Below, one piece after another: positions 26,404-35,275 of a stretch of DNA of 64,000 nt. Made by a program: the position numbers and the translations under genes. The notes beneath the pieces were generated by a model. It saw nothing but the letters and a program-made list of their open reading frames with translations, was not told the origin of the DNA and did no database searches. The stretch is from Sphingomonas sp. GM_Shp_1 (lineage in GTDB: Bacteria > Pseudomonadota > Alphaproteobacteria > Sphingomonadales > Sphingomonadaceae), in the NCBI RefSeq assembly GCF_026540895.1, contig NZ_JALNUR010000012.1, positions 1 through 64,000 on the forward strand, in the 5' to 3' direction. The first letter of the stretch is position 1, and the number at the start of each line of letters is the position of its first letter.

Positions 26404-26946
26404 CGTCCTCCCATGATGCGCCGTCCGATGCAGGCGCCGCCGATGAACGGTCCCCGATTCAACGAGTGGATCCAAAGCCCCAAGGTTCGCGTCATCGACC
26501 ATGAGGGCGAGAATCTCGGCGTGATGTACACGCGCGAAGCGATGGCTCAGGCCCAGGAGCTGGGACTCGACCTGGTCGAGGTGTCGCCCAACGCCGATCC
26601 GCCCGTCGCCAAGTTCCTGGACGTCGGCAAATATAAGTACGAGGCCCAGAAGAAGGCGAACCTCGCCCGCAAGTCGCAGAAGACGCAGGAGATCAAGGAG
26701 ATCAAGATGCGTCCGAACATCGACGACCATGATTACGACACCAAGATGAAGAAGGTGGTCGAATTCATCGGCGAGGGCGACAAGGTGAAGGTCACCATGC
26801 GCTTCCGCGGTCGCGAGCTGAGCCACGGCCAGCTGGGCATGAACGTGCTCCAGCGCGTCGCCGAGCAGGTGGCCGAGGTCGCCAAGGTCGAAGCCTATCC
26901 GCGCATGGAAGGCCGCCAGATGCTGATGGTGCTGGCGCCGAAGTGA
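26401..26946 (+). CDS. infC: Translation initiation factor IF-3
   Basis: IF3 of about 181 residues from ATA 26401 (or 177 from ATG 26413). The N-terminal domain starts at [14 protein letters not shown] and ends before the lysine-rich linker [19 protein letters not shown]; the C-terminal domain has [16 protein letters not shown] and [14 protein letters not shown]. It binds the 30S subunit and checks initiator tRNA and start codon. The ribosome-binding site favours ATA as start, which would let IF3 repress its own translation. A terminator follows at 26994-27026. Confidence 0.93.
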   Translation: MRPPMMRRPMQAPPMNGPRFNEWIQSPKVRVIDHEGENLGVMYTREAMAQAQELGLDLVEVSPNADPPVAKFLDVGKYKYEAQKKANLARKSQKTQEIKEIKMRPNIDDHDYDTKMKKVVEFIGEGDKVKVTMRFRGRELSHGQLGMNVLQRVAEQVAEVAKVEAYPRMEGRQMLMVLAPK

Positions 26947-26993
26947 GCCTGGTCGACTCGGGGGTTTTTGTTCCCGGGTGATGGCTTTGAAAG

Positions 26994-27026
26994 ACCCCGG
27001 AGTCCTTTGGGCTGCCGGGGTTTTTC
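26994..27026 (+). terminator. Intrinsic terminator of infC
   Basis: The stem of CCCCGG with CCGGGG encloses a 14-nt loop and is followed by TTTTTCTT, about 50 bp past the infC stop. Confidence 0.8.
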
Positions 27027-27096
27027 TTGGGGTTCGCGGGGGACGGAATGCGGGGAAGAGCAAATTCGATCGCGGCTGACCGGCGTCACGTGTCAA

Positions 27097-27223
27097 TCCT
27101 CCCCATCGTCAGATGGGGAGGGGGACCGCGCCCGCAGGGCGTGGTGGAGGGGCATGGCCGGTCCGTCCCGCCCCTCCACCATCCTTCGGATGGTCCCCCT
27201 CCCCAAGCCGAGCTTGGGGAGGA
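27097..27223. repeat. Long intergenic palindromic element, copy F
   Basis: TCCTCCCCATC/GATGGGGAGG arms at the left and a CCCCAAGC/GCTTGGGG hairpin at the right bracket the GTGGTGGAGGGG and CCCTCCACCATCC modules. It lies between the convergent ends of infC and glnD, ending 8 bp from the glnD stop codon. Confidence 0.75.
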
Positions 27224-27231
27224 ACCGGGAA

Positions 27232-29988
27232 TTACGCCGCAATCTCCATCACCTCCCCCGCCGCCGCGCCAAGCAACCGTTTCTCCAGCGTCTTCAACCG
27301 CCCGCCATTGGTGATCTGGTCCCCGGTCAGGTCGGTCAGATAGAAGACGTCGACCGCGCGCTCGCCATAGGTCGCGACATGCGCCGAATGGATCGTCACC
27401 TTCGACTGGAACAGCGCATGGGCCAGCTGGTTCAGCAATGCCGGGCGGTCGCGGGCATGGACCTCGACCACGGTGAAGCGGTTCGACGCGCGGTTGTCGA
27501 TCAACACATTGGGCGCGATCGGGAAGGCGTCGGCGCGCGGGCGGATCGAGGGCTTGGCGACCAGCCGGTCGGCCAGCTTGTTGCGATTGGCCAGCGCATC
27601 CTCGATCGCGCGGCGCAGGCGGCCGAGCTGACCCGGATCGTCGAAGGGGCGACCCAACGGGTCCTGCACCAGGAAATTGTCGATCGCCATCCCGTCGCGC
27701 GTCGTGTGGATGCGCGCATCGATGATGTTGCCGCCCGCGACATGGATCGCCCCCGCGATGCGGTAGAACAGCCCCGGATGGTCGGCGGCGTAAATGGACA
27801 CCAGCGTCGCGCCGCGCTCCGCATAGACCTGGGCGTCGATCGACAATTGCGCATCTCCCGCCGCCGCCATCTGCCGTGCGTTATGAAGGAGCACATCCTC
27901 GGGCTCGGCGATCCAATAGGCTTCGGGCAGGCGGCGGACATGCGCGGCTATCTGCGCCTCGGGCCAGCCGAGCATTTCGCCCAGCCGCGCCTGCTTGGCC
28001 GCGATCCGCTCGGTCCGCCCGCGCTGCTTGTGGCCCAGGCGCAGCACCTCCTCGGCGGCTTCGTACAGGTCGGAGAGCAACTGGCGCTTCCACCCGTTCC
28101 AGGTGCCGGGGCCGACCGCGCGGATATCGACGATGGTCAGGACCAGCAACAGGCGAAGCCGCTCGGGGCTCTGCACCGTTTCGCAGAAATCGAGGATCGT
28201 CTTGAAGTCCGAGAGGTCGCGCTTGAACGCGGTGGCGGACATGAGGAGGTGCCAGCGGACCAGCCAGGCGACCGTCTCGGTCTCCGCCTCGCTCAGGCCT
28301 AGGCGCGGGCAGAGCCGTTCGGCGACCTCCGCCCCCAGGATGGAATGGTCGCCGCCGCGCCCCTTGGCGATATCGTGCAGTAGCACCGCGACATAGAGCA
28401 CGCGCCGCGACACGATCTGGCCGATGATCGCCGAGGCGACGGGGTGCTCCTCGACCATATCCTGCCGCTCGATCCGGGCGAGCAGGCCGAGTGCGCGGAT
28501 GGTGTGCTCATCGACCGTATAATGGTGATACATGTCGAACTGCATCTGCGCGACGACGCGGCCGAAATCGGGCACGAAGCGGCCGAACACCCCCGCCTCG
28601 TTCATCCAGCGCAGCACCAGCTCGGGATCGCGGCGGCTGGTCAGCACGTCGAGGAACAGCGCGTTGGCGCGGGGATCGCGGCGCACGTCATCGGCCAGCT
28701 TGGCATCGCGCGACGCCGCCCGCATCGCCAGCGGATGGACTTCCAGTTCGTACCGGTCGGCGAGCTGGAAGATTTCGATCAGACGGACCGGGTCTTCCTG
28801 AAAAAAGTCGTCACGGGGCAAAGCGAGGCGCCCGCGATCCAGCACGAAGCCGTTCAACCGGCGCGGGCGGCGCCGAATGGTGGGCAGGCCGAAGCGGTGC
28901 CCGCGCGCCGCGAACCGCTCGTCCAGATGCGCCAGGAACGCACCGGTCAGCGCGCCAACCGTCTTCACCTGGAGGAAATAGAGCTGCATGAACCGCTCGA
29001 CCTTGGCCTTGCCGGGACGGTCGGAGAAGCGCATCCGCTCGGCGATCTGGCGCTGCACGTCGAAGGTCAGCCGATCCTCGGCGCGCCCCGTGATGGTATG
29101 GAGGTGGCAGCGGACCGCCCACAGGAAATTGTCGGCGCGGTGGAACTGGCGATATTCCTCGCGGGTGAACAGCCCGCGCTCGATCAGGTCGGCGGCACGG
29201 TCCACGTCATAGACATATTTGCCGATCCAGAAGAGCGCATGCAGGTCGCGAAGCCCGCCCTTGCCTTCCTTGACATTGGGTTCGACGACATAGCGGGTGT
29301 CGCCCATCTTGCGGTGGCGCAGGTCGCGCTCGGCCAGCTTGTCGGCGATGAACTGGCGATGCGAATCGGTCTGGATCTCGGTTTTGAACCGGCGCGCGGC
29401 TTCGTCGTACAGCGTCTGGTCGCCGCAGAGGAACCGCCCTTCCAGAAGGGCGGTGCGAACGGTCACGTCGGCCCTGGCCTGGCGGATCATCTCGTCGATC
29501 GAGCGGCTGGAATGGCCGACCTTCAGCCCCAGATCCCATAGGGAATAGAGCATCGATTCGATGACCTGCTCGGCATGGGGCGTCTGCTTGAAGGGGGTGA
29601 GAAAGCCGATATCGACATCCGAATAGGGCGCCATCTCGCCCCGGCCATAGCCGCCGACCGCGATCAGGGTCAGCCGCTCGCCCGCCGTGGGATTGCTGAG
29701 GGGGTAGAGCGTCTCGGTGGTGAAATCGAACAGCACCCGCAGCACCTGGTCGGTCAGATAGGCCTGCGCCGCCGCCGCCTCCAGCCCGCGTGACGGATGG
29801 ACCAGAAGCCGCCGCGCCACCTCCTGCCGCCCGGCGTCGAGTGCGGCGCGAAGGATCGGGGTGACCAGGGTGCGACCCTCGGGGCCCGTAATGCCGAGCG
29901 CGGCGACCTGTTCGGCCAGCGCCCGACGATCGACGATGGCGCGGCGGTTGGGCAGGGATTCGAAACGGCTGTGCATGGGGAATGTCAT
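27232..29988 (-). CDS. glnD: Bifunctional PII uridylyltransferase / uridylyl-removing enzyme
   Basis: Nitrogen-sensing enzyme of 918 residues that uridylylates and deuridylylates PII. In order: nucleotidyltransferase domain with GGYGRGEMAPYSDVDI, a linker, HD domain with LLHDIAKGRGGDHS, and two C-terminal ACT domains for glutamine (near YAADHPGLFYRIAGAI and HARDRPALLNQLAHAL). ATG 29988 is used; ATG 29976 (MHSRFE) is equally possible. The same frame is open a further 1.4 kb upstream, but that is antisense to proA and rejected. The gene is divergent from proA. Confidence 0.95.
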   Translation of the reverse strand: MTFPMHSRFESLPNRRAIVDRRALAEQVAALGITGPEGRTLVTPILRAALDAGRQEVARRLLVHPSRGLEAAAAQAYLTDQVLRVLFDFTTETLYPLSNPTAGERLTLIAVGGYGRGEMAPYSDVDIGFLTPFKQTPHAEQVIESMLYSLWDLGLKVGHSSRSIDEMIRQARADVTVRTALLEGRFLCGDQTLYDEAARRFKTEIQTDSHRQFIADKLAERDLRHRKMGDTRYVVEPNVKEGKGGLRDLHALFWIGKYVYDVDRAADLIERGLFTREEYRQFHRADNFLWAVRCHLHTITGRAEDRLTFDVQRQIAERMRFSDRPGKAKVERFMQLYFLQVKTVGALTGAFLAHLDERFAARGHRFGLPTIRRRPRRLNGFVLDRGRLALPRDDFFQEDPVRLIEIFQLADRYELEVHPLAMRAASRDAKLADDVRRDPRANALFLDVLTSRRDPELVLRWMNEAGVFGRFVPDFGRVVAQMQFDMYHHYTVDEHTIRALGLLARIERQDMVEEHPVASAIIGQIVSRRVLYVAVLLHDIAKGRGGDHSILGAEVAERLCPRLGLSEAETETVAWLVRWHLLMSATAFKRDLSDFKTILDFCETVQSPERLRLLLVLTIVDIRAVGPGTWNGWKRQLLSDLYEAAEEVLRLGHKQRGRTERIAAKQARLGEMLGWPEAQIAAHVRRLPEAYWIAEPEDVLLHNARQMAAAGDAQLSIDAQVYAERGATLVSIYAADHPGLFYRIAGAIHVAGGNIIDARIHTTRDGMAIDNFLVQDPLGRPFDDPGQLGRLRRAIEDALANRNKLADRLVAKPSIRPRADAFPIAPNVLIDNRASNRFTVVEVHARDRPALLNQLAHALFQSKVTIHSAHVATYGERAVDVFYLTDLTGDQITNGGRLKTLEKRLLGAAAGEVMEIAA

Positions 29989-30040
29989 AGGGGCTTGGGA
30001 TGAACAAATGGAGAGGGGGAGTGACATTGCGTGGGGAATG

Positions 30041-30166
30041 CCCCTCCACCACCCGGCTGCGCCGGGCGGTCCCCCTCCCCATCGGAGATGGGGAGGATTG
30101 GTGTAGCCCATTCCTCCCCAAGCTATGATTGGGGAGGGGGACCATGCGCAGCATGGTGGAGGGGCA
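30041..30166. repeat. Long intergenic palindromic element, copy G
   Basis: CCCCTCCACCACCCGGC ... CCCCTCCCCATCGGAGATGGGGAGG and then TCCTCCCCAAGC ... GGTGGAGGGG are arranged as two facing modules. The element fills the 249-bp glnD-proA divergent gap, so it lies within or next to their promoters. Confidence 0.75.
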
Positions 30167-30237
30167 GGGCCCCGCCCTTTCCCCAAGCAAAGATTCCCAT
30201 GCTTGGGCCCACCGCCCGACCATGATACCGAGCCCGC

Positions 30238-31512
30238 ATGGCCGACCATCACGACATTCCCGCCCTGATCGCCGACATGGGTGCCCGTGCGCGCACCGCC
30301 GCGAAGCTGCTGGCCCGTATGCCGACCGCCGCCAAGGCCGACGCGCTGCGTGCCGGCGCGCGCGCGATCCGCGACGCGACCCCGGCGATCGTGGAGGCCA
30401 ATGGCCGTGACATGGCGGCGGGCGCGGCGAACGGCCTGTCGCCCGCGATGCTCGACCGGCTGAAGCTGGACGCGGCGCGGATCGACGGGATCGTCTCGGG
30501 CGTCGAGGCGGTGGCGGCGCTGCCCGATCCGGTCGGGGAGCGGATCGACGAGCGGGTGCGGCCCAACGGCCTGAAATTGTCGCGCGTCCGGGTGCCGGTG
30601 GGCGTGATCGGCATCGTCTATGAAAGCCGCCCCAACGTCACCATCGATGCCGCCGCGCTCTGTGCGATGGCGGGCAATGCCGCGATCCTGCGCGGCGGCT
30701 CTGAGGCGGTGCACAGCAACCGTGCGCTGCATGCCGCCTTCGTCGCGGGCTGGACGGCGGCGGGCGGTCCGGCGGACGCGGTGCAGCTCGTCCCCGTCAC
30801 CGACCGCGCGGCGGTGGGCGCGATGCTGGTGGCGGACGGGCTGATCGACCTGCTGATCCCGCGCGGGGGCAAGAGCCTGGTCGCGCGCGTGCAGGCCGAG
30901 GCGAAGGTGCCGGTGCTCGCGCATCTCGACGGGATCAACCATGTCTATGTCGATGCGTCGGCGGATCACGGCATGGCCTGGCGCATCGTGCGCGACGCCA
31001 AGATGCGCCGCACCGGCATTTGCGGCGCGATGGAGACGTTGCTGATCGATCGCGCCTTCTGTCACGCGGCGGAAGTCGTCGATGGCCTGGTGAGGGCGGG
31101 CTGCACCGTGCGCGGCGATGCGGCGGTGCGCGAGATGGTGCCGGGACTGGAGGCCGCCACGCCCGAGGATTGGGACACCGAATATCTCGACGCGATCGCC
31201 AGCGTGGCCCTGGTCGACGGTCTGGACGGCGCGATGGCGCACATCGCCGCCCATGGTTCGCACCATACCGATGCGATCATCGCAGAGGATGAGGCGGTGG
31301 CCGAGCGCTTCCTGGCCGAGGTGGACAGCGCGATCGTCCTCTGGAACGCCTCGACCCAGTTCGCCGATGGCGGCGAGTTCGGCCTGGGGGCGGAGATCGG
31401 CATCGCGACGGGGCGGCTCCATGCGCGCGGCCCGGTCGCGCTGGAGGGGCTGACCACCTATAAATGGGTCGGGCGGGGTTCGGGGCAGATCCGCGCCGAG
31501 AATGGTGTGTGA
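30238..31512 (+). CDS. proA: Glutamate-5-semialdehyde dehydrogenase
   Basis: NADPH enzyme of 424 residues reducing gamma-glutamyl phosphate to glutamate semialdehyde in proline synthesis. The catalytic cysteine is C262 in [11 protein letters not shown], and [14 protein letters not shown] plus GGKSLV are typical. proB is not in the window. The stop codon overlaps the GTG start of nadD, so the chain proA-nadD-rsfS-rlmH and onward probably forms one operon. Confidence 0.96.
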   Translation: MADHHDIPALIADMGARARTAAKLLARMPTAAKADALRAGARAIRDATPAIVEANGRDMAAGAANGLSPAMLDRLKLDAARIDGIVSGVEAVAALPDPVGERIDERVRPNGLKLSRVRVPVGVIGIVYESRPNVTIDAAALCAMAGNAAILRGGSEAVHSNRALHAAFVAGWTAAGGPADAVQLVPVTDRAAVGAMLVADGLIDLLIPRGGKSLVARVQAEAKVPVLAHLDGINHVYVDASADHGMAWRIVRDAKMRRTGICGAMETLLIDRAFCHAAEVVDGLVRAGCTVRGDAAVREMVPGLEAATPEDWDTEYLDAIASVALVDGLDGAMAHIAAHGSHHTDAIIAEDEAVAERFLAEVDSAIVLWNASTQFADGGEFGLGAEIGIATGRLHARGPVALEGLTTYKWVGRGSGQIRAENGV

Positions 31513-32108
31513 GGATCGGCCTGCTCGGCGGGTCGTTCAACCCGGCGCATCGCGGCCATCGCCGCATCACGCTGGACGCCCTCCGCGCGCTCGACTTGGA
31601 TGAGGTCTGGTGGCTGGTGTCGCCGGGCAATCCGTTGAAGGACGGCGTCGGGGACATGGCGCCCTTTGCCGCGCGGTTGGAATCCGCGCGGATCATGGCC
31701 CGGCGCGCGCCGATCCGGGCGAGCGCGATCGAGCGGGAACTCCACACCCGCTACACGCTCGACACCGTCCGCCGAGTCCAGCGGCGCTATCCCGGCCATG
31801 ACTTCATCTGGTTGATGGGCGAGGACAATCTGGAGCAATTTCACAGGTGGCGCGGGTGGCGATCGATTGCGCGCGCGATCCCGATTGCGGTTATCGGCCG
31901 TCCGGGGTACAATGCCGCCGCCCACGCGACACCCGCGCTGGGCTGGTTCAGGCGTTTCCAGAGGCGTCCGGGCCAGGCGAAGAACTGGACGATGTGGAGT
32001 TTGCCGGCCTTCGTGCTGTTGCGCTTCCGCCCCGACCCGACTTCCGCCACGGGCCTTCGGGCCCGCGATCCGGACTGGTTTCGGCATATGGGCCGAAACG
32101 TCCCCTGA
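31509..32108 (+). CDS. nadD: Nicotinate-nucleotide adenylyltransferase
   Basis: NAD-synthesis enzyme of 199 residues. The nucleotidyltransferase motif [11 protein letters not shown] puts H14 and H17 in the HxGH site, and [11 protein letters not shown] is typical of NadD. GTG 31509 is preferred as it overlaps the proA stop (GTGA) and gives the normal N-terminus; the ORF upstream of it lies inside proA. Confidence 0.94.
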   Translation: MRIGLLGGSFNPAHRGHRRITLDALRALDLDEVWWLVSPGNPLKDGVGDMAPFAARLESARIMARRAPIRASAIERELHTRYTLDTVRRVQRRYPGHDFIWLMGEDNLEQFHRWRGWRSIARAIPIAVIGRPGYNAAAHATPALGWFRRFQRRPGQAKNWTMWSLPAFVLLRFRPDPTSATGLRARDPDWFRHMGRNVP

Positions 32109-32120
32109 ACAGGAGCTCAC

Positions 32121-32525
32121 TTGGCCACTTCCCCGCAATCGCCGCGTCCGTCCGATCCTGCCGAGGTGGAGGCGCTGCACCGCCTCATTCTCGCCTCGCT
32201 CGACGACGACCAGGCGGTGGAGACGATTTCGATCCCGCTCGCGGGCAAGTCGTCGATCGCAGATTTCATGGTGATCGCCAGCGGTCGTTCGACCCGGCAG
32301 GTCGCCTCGATGGCGATGAAGCTCGCCGAGAAGATCAAGGCGGAGTTCGGCCGCTCGGTGCGGATCGAGGGTCTGCCGACCGCCGACTGGGTGCTGATCG
32401 ACGCCAATGACGTGATCGTCCACCTGTTCCGGCCCGAGGTGCGCAGCTTCTACAATCTGGAGCGCATGTGGGCATTCGGCGATGCGCCGACTCCGCCCGC
32501 GAGTCCCGCCGACCGCCAACTCTGA
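32121..32525 (+). CDS. rsfS: Ribosome silencing factor
   Basis: RsfS (Iojap/YbeB) of 134 residues that binds L14 of the 50S subunit and blocks subunit joining on starvation. Family segments DFMVIASGRSTRQV and WVLIDANDVIVHLFRPEVRSFYNLE are clear. The start is TTG 32121, five bases after AGGAG. It sits between nadD and rlmH, the usual order. Confidence 0.93.
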   Translation: MATSPQSPRPSDPAEVEALHRLILASLDDDQAVETISIPLAGKSSIADFMVIASGRSTRQVASMAMKLAEKIKAEFGRSVRIEGLPTADWVLIDANDVIVHLFRPEVRSFYNLERMWAFGDAPTPPASPADRQL

Positions 32526-32542
32526 CGATCTAGCGCCCGCCC

Positions 32543-32965
32543 GTGCTGCTGCATATCGTCGCGCGCGGGCGGATCGGCCGTTCGCCGGAGGCCGAACTGG
32601 TCGATCGCTATATCAAGCGGATCGGCTGGCCGACCAAGGTCACCGAACTCCCCGACACCGGCGGCAAGGTTCCGCCGCTGGAGGGGCAGGTGCGCCTCGT
32701 CCTGATGGACGAGAAGGGCGAGAATCTATCCTCGATGGATTTCGCGCGTCGGCTGGAGCGCTGGCGCGACGATGGCGTGCGCGAGTGCCGCTTCATGATC
32801 GGTGCGGCGGACGGGTTCGAGGATGCGGATCGCGCGCGTGCCGACCTGCTCATCTCCTATGGCCGGGCGACCTGGCCACACATGATGGCGCGGGCGATGC
32901 TGGCCGAGCAGCTGTTCCGCGCGACCAGCATCCTGGCCAACCACCCCTATCACCGCGAGGGATAG
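32543..32965 (+). CDS. rlmH: 23S rRNA (pseudouridine1915-N3)-methyltransferase
   Basis: SPOUT methyltransferase of 140 residues. IGAADGFEDADR and ISYGRATWPHMMARAMLAEQLFRA are the conserved knot residues, ending in the family tail NHPYHREG. Start is GTG 32543, without a strong ribosome-binding site, 17 bp after rsfS, so coupling is likely. Confidence 0.94.
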   Translation: MLLHIVARGRIGRSPEAELVDRYIKRIGWPTKVTELPDTGGKVPPLEGQVRLVLMDEKGENLSSMDFARRLERWRDDGVRECRFMIGAADGFEDADRARADLLISYGRATWPHMMARAMLAEQLFRATSILANHPYHREG

Positions 32966-32969
32966 GCGC

Positions 32970-34130
32970 GTGAAGCGGCGTCATGGCATATTGGCGATGG
33001 CGGGGCTGGCGCTGCTGGGTGCGACCGACATCGCCGCCGACCAGCGCCGCCTGGCCGATGCGCGGGCGGGCGCGGCGGCGGCGCAGGCACGGGCCCAGGC
33101 GCTGGAGCGACAGGCCGGGGCCGAGCGCAATGCCGCCGCCATCGCCCAGGCCAGGGAGCGCGCCATGGCGGCGCGCGTCGCGGCGGCGGAGGCGGAGGTG
33201 ACGGCGGCGCGCGCGCGGGTCGACCTGGTCGCTGGACTGCTGGCCCAGCAACAGGCGCGGCTGGCGGCGGCACAGGCACCGCTCGCGCATCTGCTGGCGG
33301 CGATGCAGAGCATGGCGGCGCGTCCTCCGGTCGCGGCGGTGGTGCAGCCGGGATCGATCGCCGATCTGGCGCATGTCCGCGCGGTCTTCGCCACCGTATC
33401 GCCGGTCATCGCCGCGCGGTCGGCGGTGGTTCGGACCGAACTGGCCGCGACCCGGCGGGTGCGCGCGCAATCGGCACTGGCGGCACGGGCCCTGGCCGCC
33501 ACCACGACGAAGCTGGAGAGCGAACGCCAGGCGCTGGCCAAGCTGGAGGCCAGCCATCGCGGCCGTGCCGAGGCGCTGGGGCAGGTGGCGGTCGACGAAT
33601 CCAACCGCGCGCTGGCGCTGGGCGAGGCGGCACGCGACATCGTCGACCGCATGGCCGAACGCGGCGAGGCGCATGCGACGGCCGGCGAACTGGTCGCGCT
33701 GGCGGGGCCGACCGCACGGCCCCTGGCCCCCGGGGCGATGGGTCCGGCCATCGCGCCCGGAACCTATCGACTGCCGGTACAGGGCAAGGTCGCGGGCGGC
33801 TTTGGCGAGATTTCGGACTCGGGCGTCCGCGCGCGCGGCATCACGCTGGCCACCGTGCCTTACGCCCCGGTCGTCGCACCGGCGGGCGGCGAGGTGCGCT
33901 ATGCGGGCCGGTTCCGGGGCTATGGCGGGATCGTCATCGTCCATCACGGCGCGGGCTGGACCAGCCTCGTGACCGGTCTGGGCGGCGTCGCCGTCCGGCC
34001 CGGCCAGCGTGTCGCGGCGGGGGCGGTACTGGGCCGGGCGGGACAGGGGCGAAACGGCGTCGAGCCGCGCGTGACGGTGGAGTTGCGTCGCAACGGGCGG
34101 CCGATGGATATCGCCGCGATATTGGGGTGA
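32970..34130 (+). CDS. EnvC-like murein hydrolase activator (M23/LytM domain)
   Basis: Exported coiled-coil protein of 386 residues: signal peptide, long Ala/Arg-rich coiled coil (about 25-240), and a C-terminal LytM domain (about 265-386). The catalytic HxxxD of active M23 peptidases is absent (GVRARGITLATV); YGGIVIVHHG keeps the fold. This matches EnvC, which activates amidases rather than cutting peptidoglycan. GTG 32970 starts 4 bp after rlmH. A septal role is inferred from the family. Confidence 0.85.
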   Translation: MKRRHGILAMAGLALLGATDIAADQRRLADARAGAAAAQARAQALERQAGAERNAAAIAQARERAMAARVAAAEAEVTAARARVDLVAGLLAQQQARLAAAQAPLAHLLAAMQSMAARPPVAAVVQPGSIADLAHVRAVFATVSPVIAARSAVVRTELAATRRVRAQSALAARALAATTTKLESERQALAKLEASHRGRAEALGQVAVDESNRALALGEAARDIVDRMAERGEAHATAGELVALAGPTARPLAPGAMGPAIAPGTYRLPVQGKVAGGFGEISDSGVRARGITLATVPYAPVVAPAGGEVRYAGRFRGYGGIVIVHHGAGWTSLVTGLGGVAVRPGQRVAAGAVLGRAGQGRNGVEPRVTVELRRNGRPMDIAAILG

Positions 34131-34310
34131 GGGTGGGGCGCACGGGTTTTCGACTCCACGTGGGCCAGTAAAGCGAACAAAATTCAGAATAAACAACAAC
34201 ATCTGAATGGTGCGGCGCTTCGATCGGGCGGGCCGCGTCTTGCGCCGGGGCCTGTCTGTTCCGCTTCGATCATCAACGGAATCTACAGGTTTCTTCGCTA
34301 ATGCCAGATC

Positions 34311-35144
34311 ATGGCCTGGCTTGTTTCGCTCGCAATCGTTTCGGGGATGGCCTTTCTCGTCATGTCGCTGCCGTCGATCGCGTCTATCCTGCGGATGCTG
34401 GGGCGTGGTCGGTTGCGGACGGGGTGGCTGTGGCTTCGCGGGCTGATCTTCGCGTTCATCGCGGGCTATGCCGCTTTCGGGTTTCTTCGCCTCGGCTCGC
34501 CGCTCGCCATGTCGGACCTGATCGTTTCGCTGATCCTTTCATCGGGGGGCGCCTTCGTCCTGATCGTCGCGCGGCTTTCCGATCTGACCACGAACGATAT
34601 CGTGCGCATCTCCGCCCTGGAGCGTGATGCGATCCGCGATCCGCTGACCGGCCTGTTCAACCGCCGCTATCTCGATGCCAAGCTGGTCGAGGAGACCGAC
34701 CGTTCGCGTCGCTCGGCCACGCCCTTTTCGACGCTGATCATCGACATCGACCGTTTCAAGCATGTGAACGACACCTATGGCCATTCGGTCGGCGACCAGG
34801 TCATCCGCCATGTTTCGCGCCTGCTGGTCGAAACCGCGCGGTCGGCCGATACGGTGGCGCGGTTCGGCGGCGAGGAGTTCGTCGTCCTGGCCCCTGACTG
34901 CGACCTCGACCAAGTGGCGGTCTTCGGCGAGCAGATCCGCGAGGAGATCGCGGTCAGGGCGGTGCCCTTGCCCGATGGCCGCGAACTGATGGTCACGGCC
35001 AGCCTGGGCGTGGCCACCTTCGCCAGGGAGGAAACGCCCGCGGAACTGCTGCAACGCGCCGACCGGGCGCTGTACCGCGCCAAGCAAAATGGCCGCAACC
35101 GGACGTGCCGGTCCGAGGACCATTATGAGGCCGTGCCGACCTGA
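34311..35144 (+). CDS. GGDEF diguanylate cyclase with N-terminal membrane segments
   Basis: Protein of 277 residues with about three hydrophobic helices in the first 90 residues, then a GGDEF domain (about 110-275) making cyclic di-GMP. The active-site loop reads RFGGEEF, and an inhibitory I-site RSAD lies five residues before it, so product feedback is expected. DPLTGLFNRR starts the domain. It sits between the EnvC-like and ctpA genes. A 180-bp gap separates it from the former. Confidence 0.92.
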   Translation: MAWLVSLAIVSGMAFLVMSLPSIASILRMLGRGRLRTGWLWLRGLIFAFIAGYAAFGFLRLGSPLAMSDLIVSLILSSGGAFVLIVARLSDLTTNDIVRISALERDAIRDPLTGLFNRRYLDAKLVEETDRSRRSATPFSTLIIDIDRFKHVNDTYGHSVGDQVIRHVSRLLVETARSADTVARFGGEEFVVLAPDCDLDQVAVFGEQIREEIAVRAVPLPDGRELMVTASLGVATFAREETPAELLQRADRALYRAKQNGRNRTCRSEDHYEAVPT

Positions 35145-35275
35145 CGGTGCGGTCCTTCGGCATTCAACTCGCGAAGGTCGCCTCTCCGCTCAGCCGCCGT
35201 TCAGCACGGTTGCGCTTTGATTGCCGTCGGCTTCCCGCTACACAGGCGGTTCGCTTTTCTGGTCCAGGACCCTCG

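Noticed and set aside
29989-31422. Continuation of the glnD reading frame for a further 1.4 kb (nominal 1396 residues)
   Set aside because: It is antisense to proA and has no GlnD-like or other domain; the real GlnD starts at 29988 or 29976.
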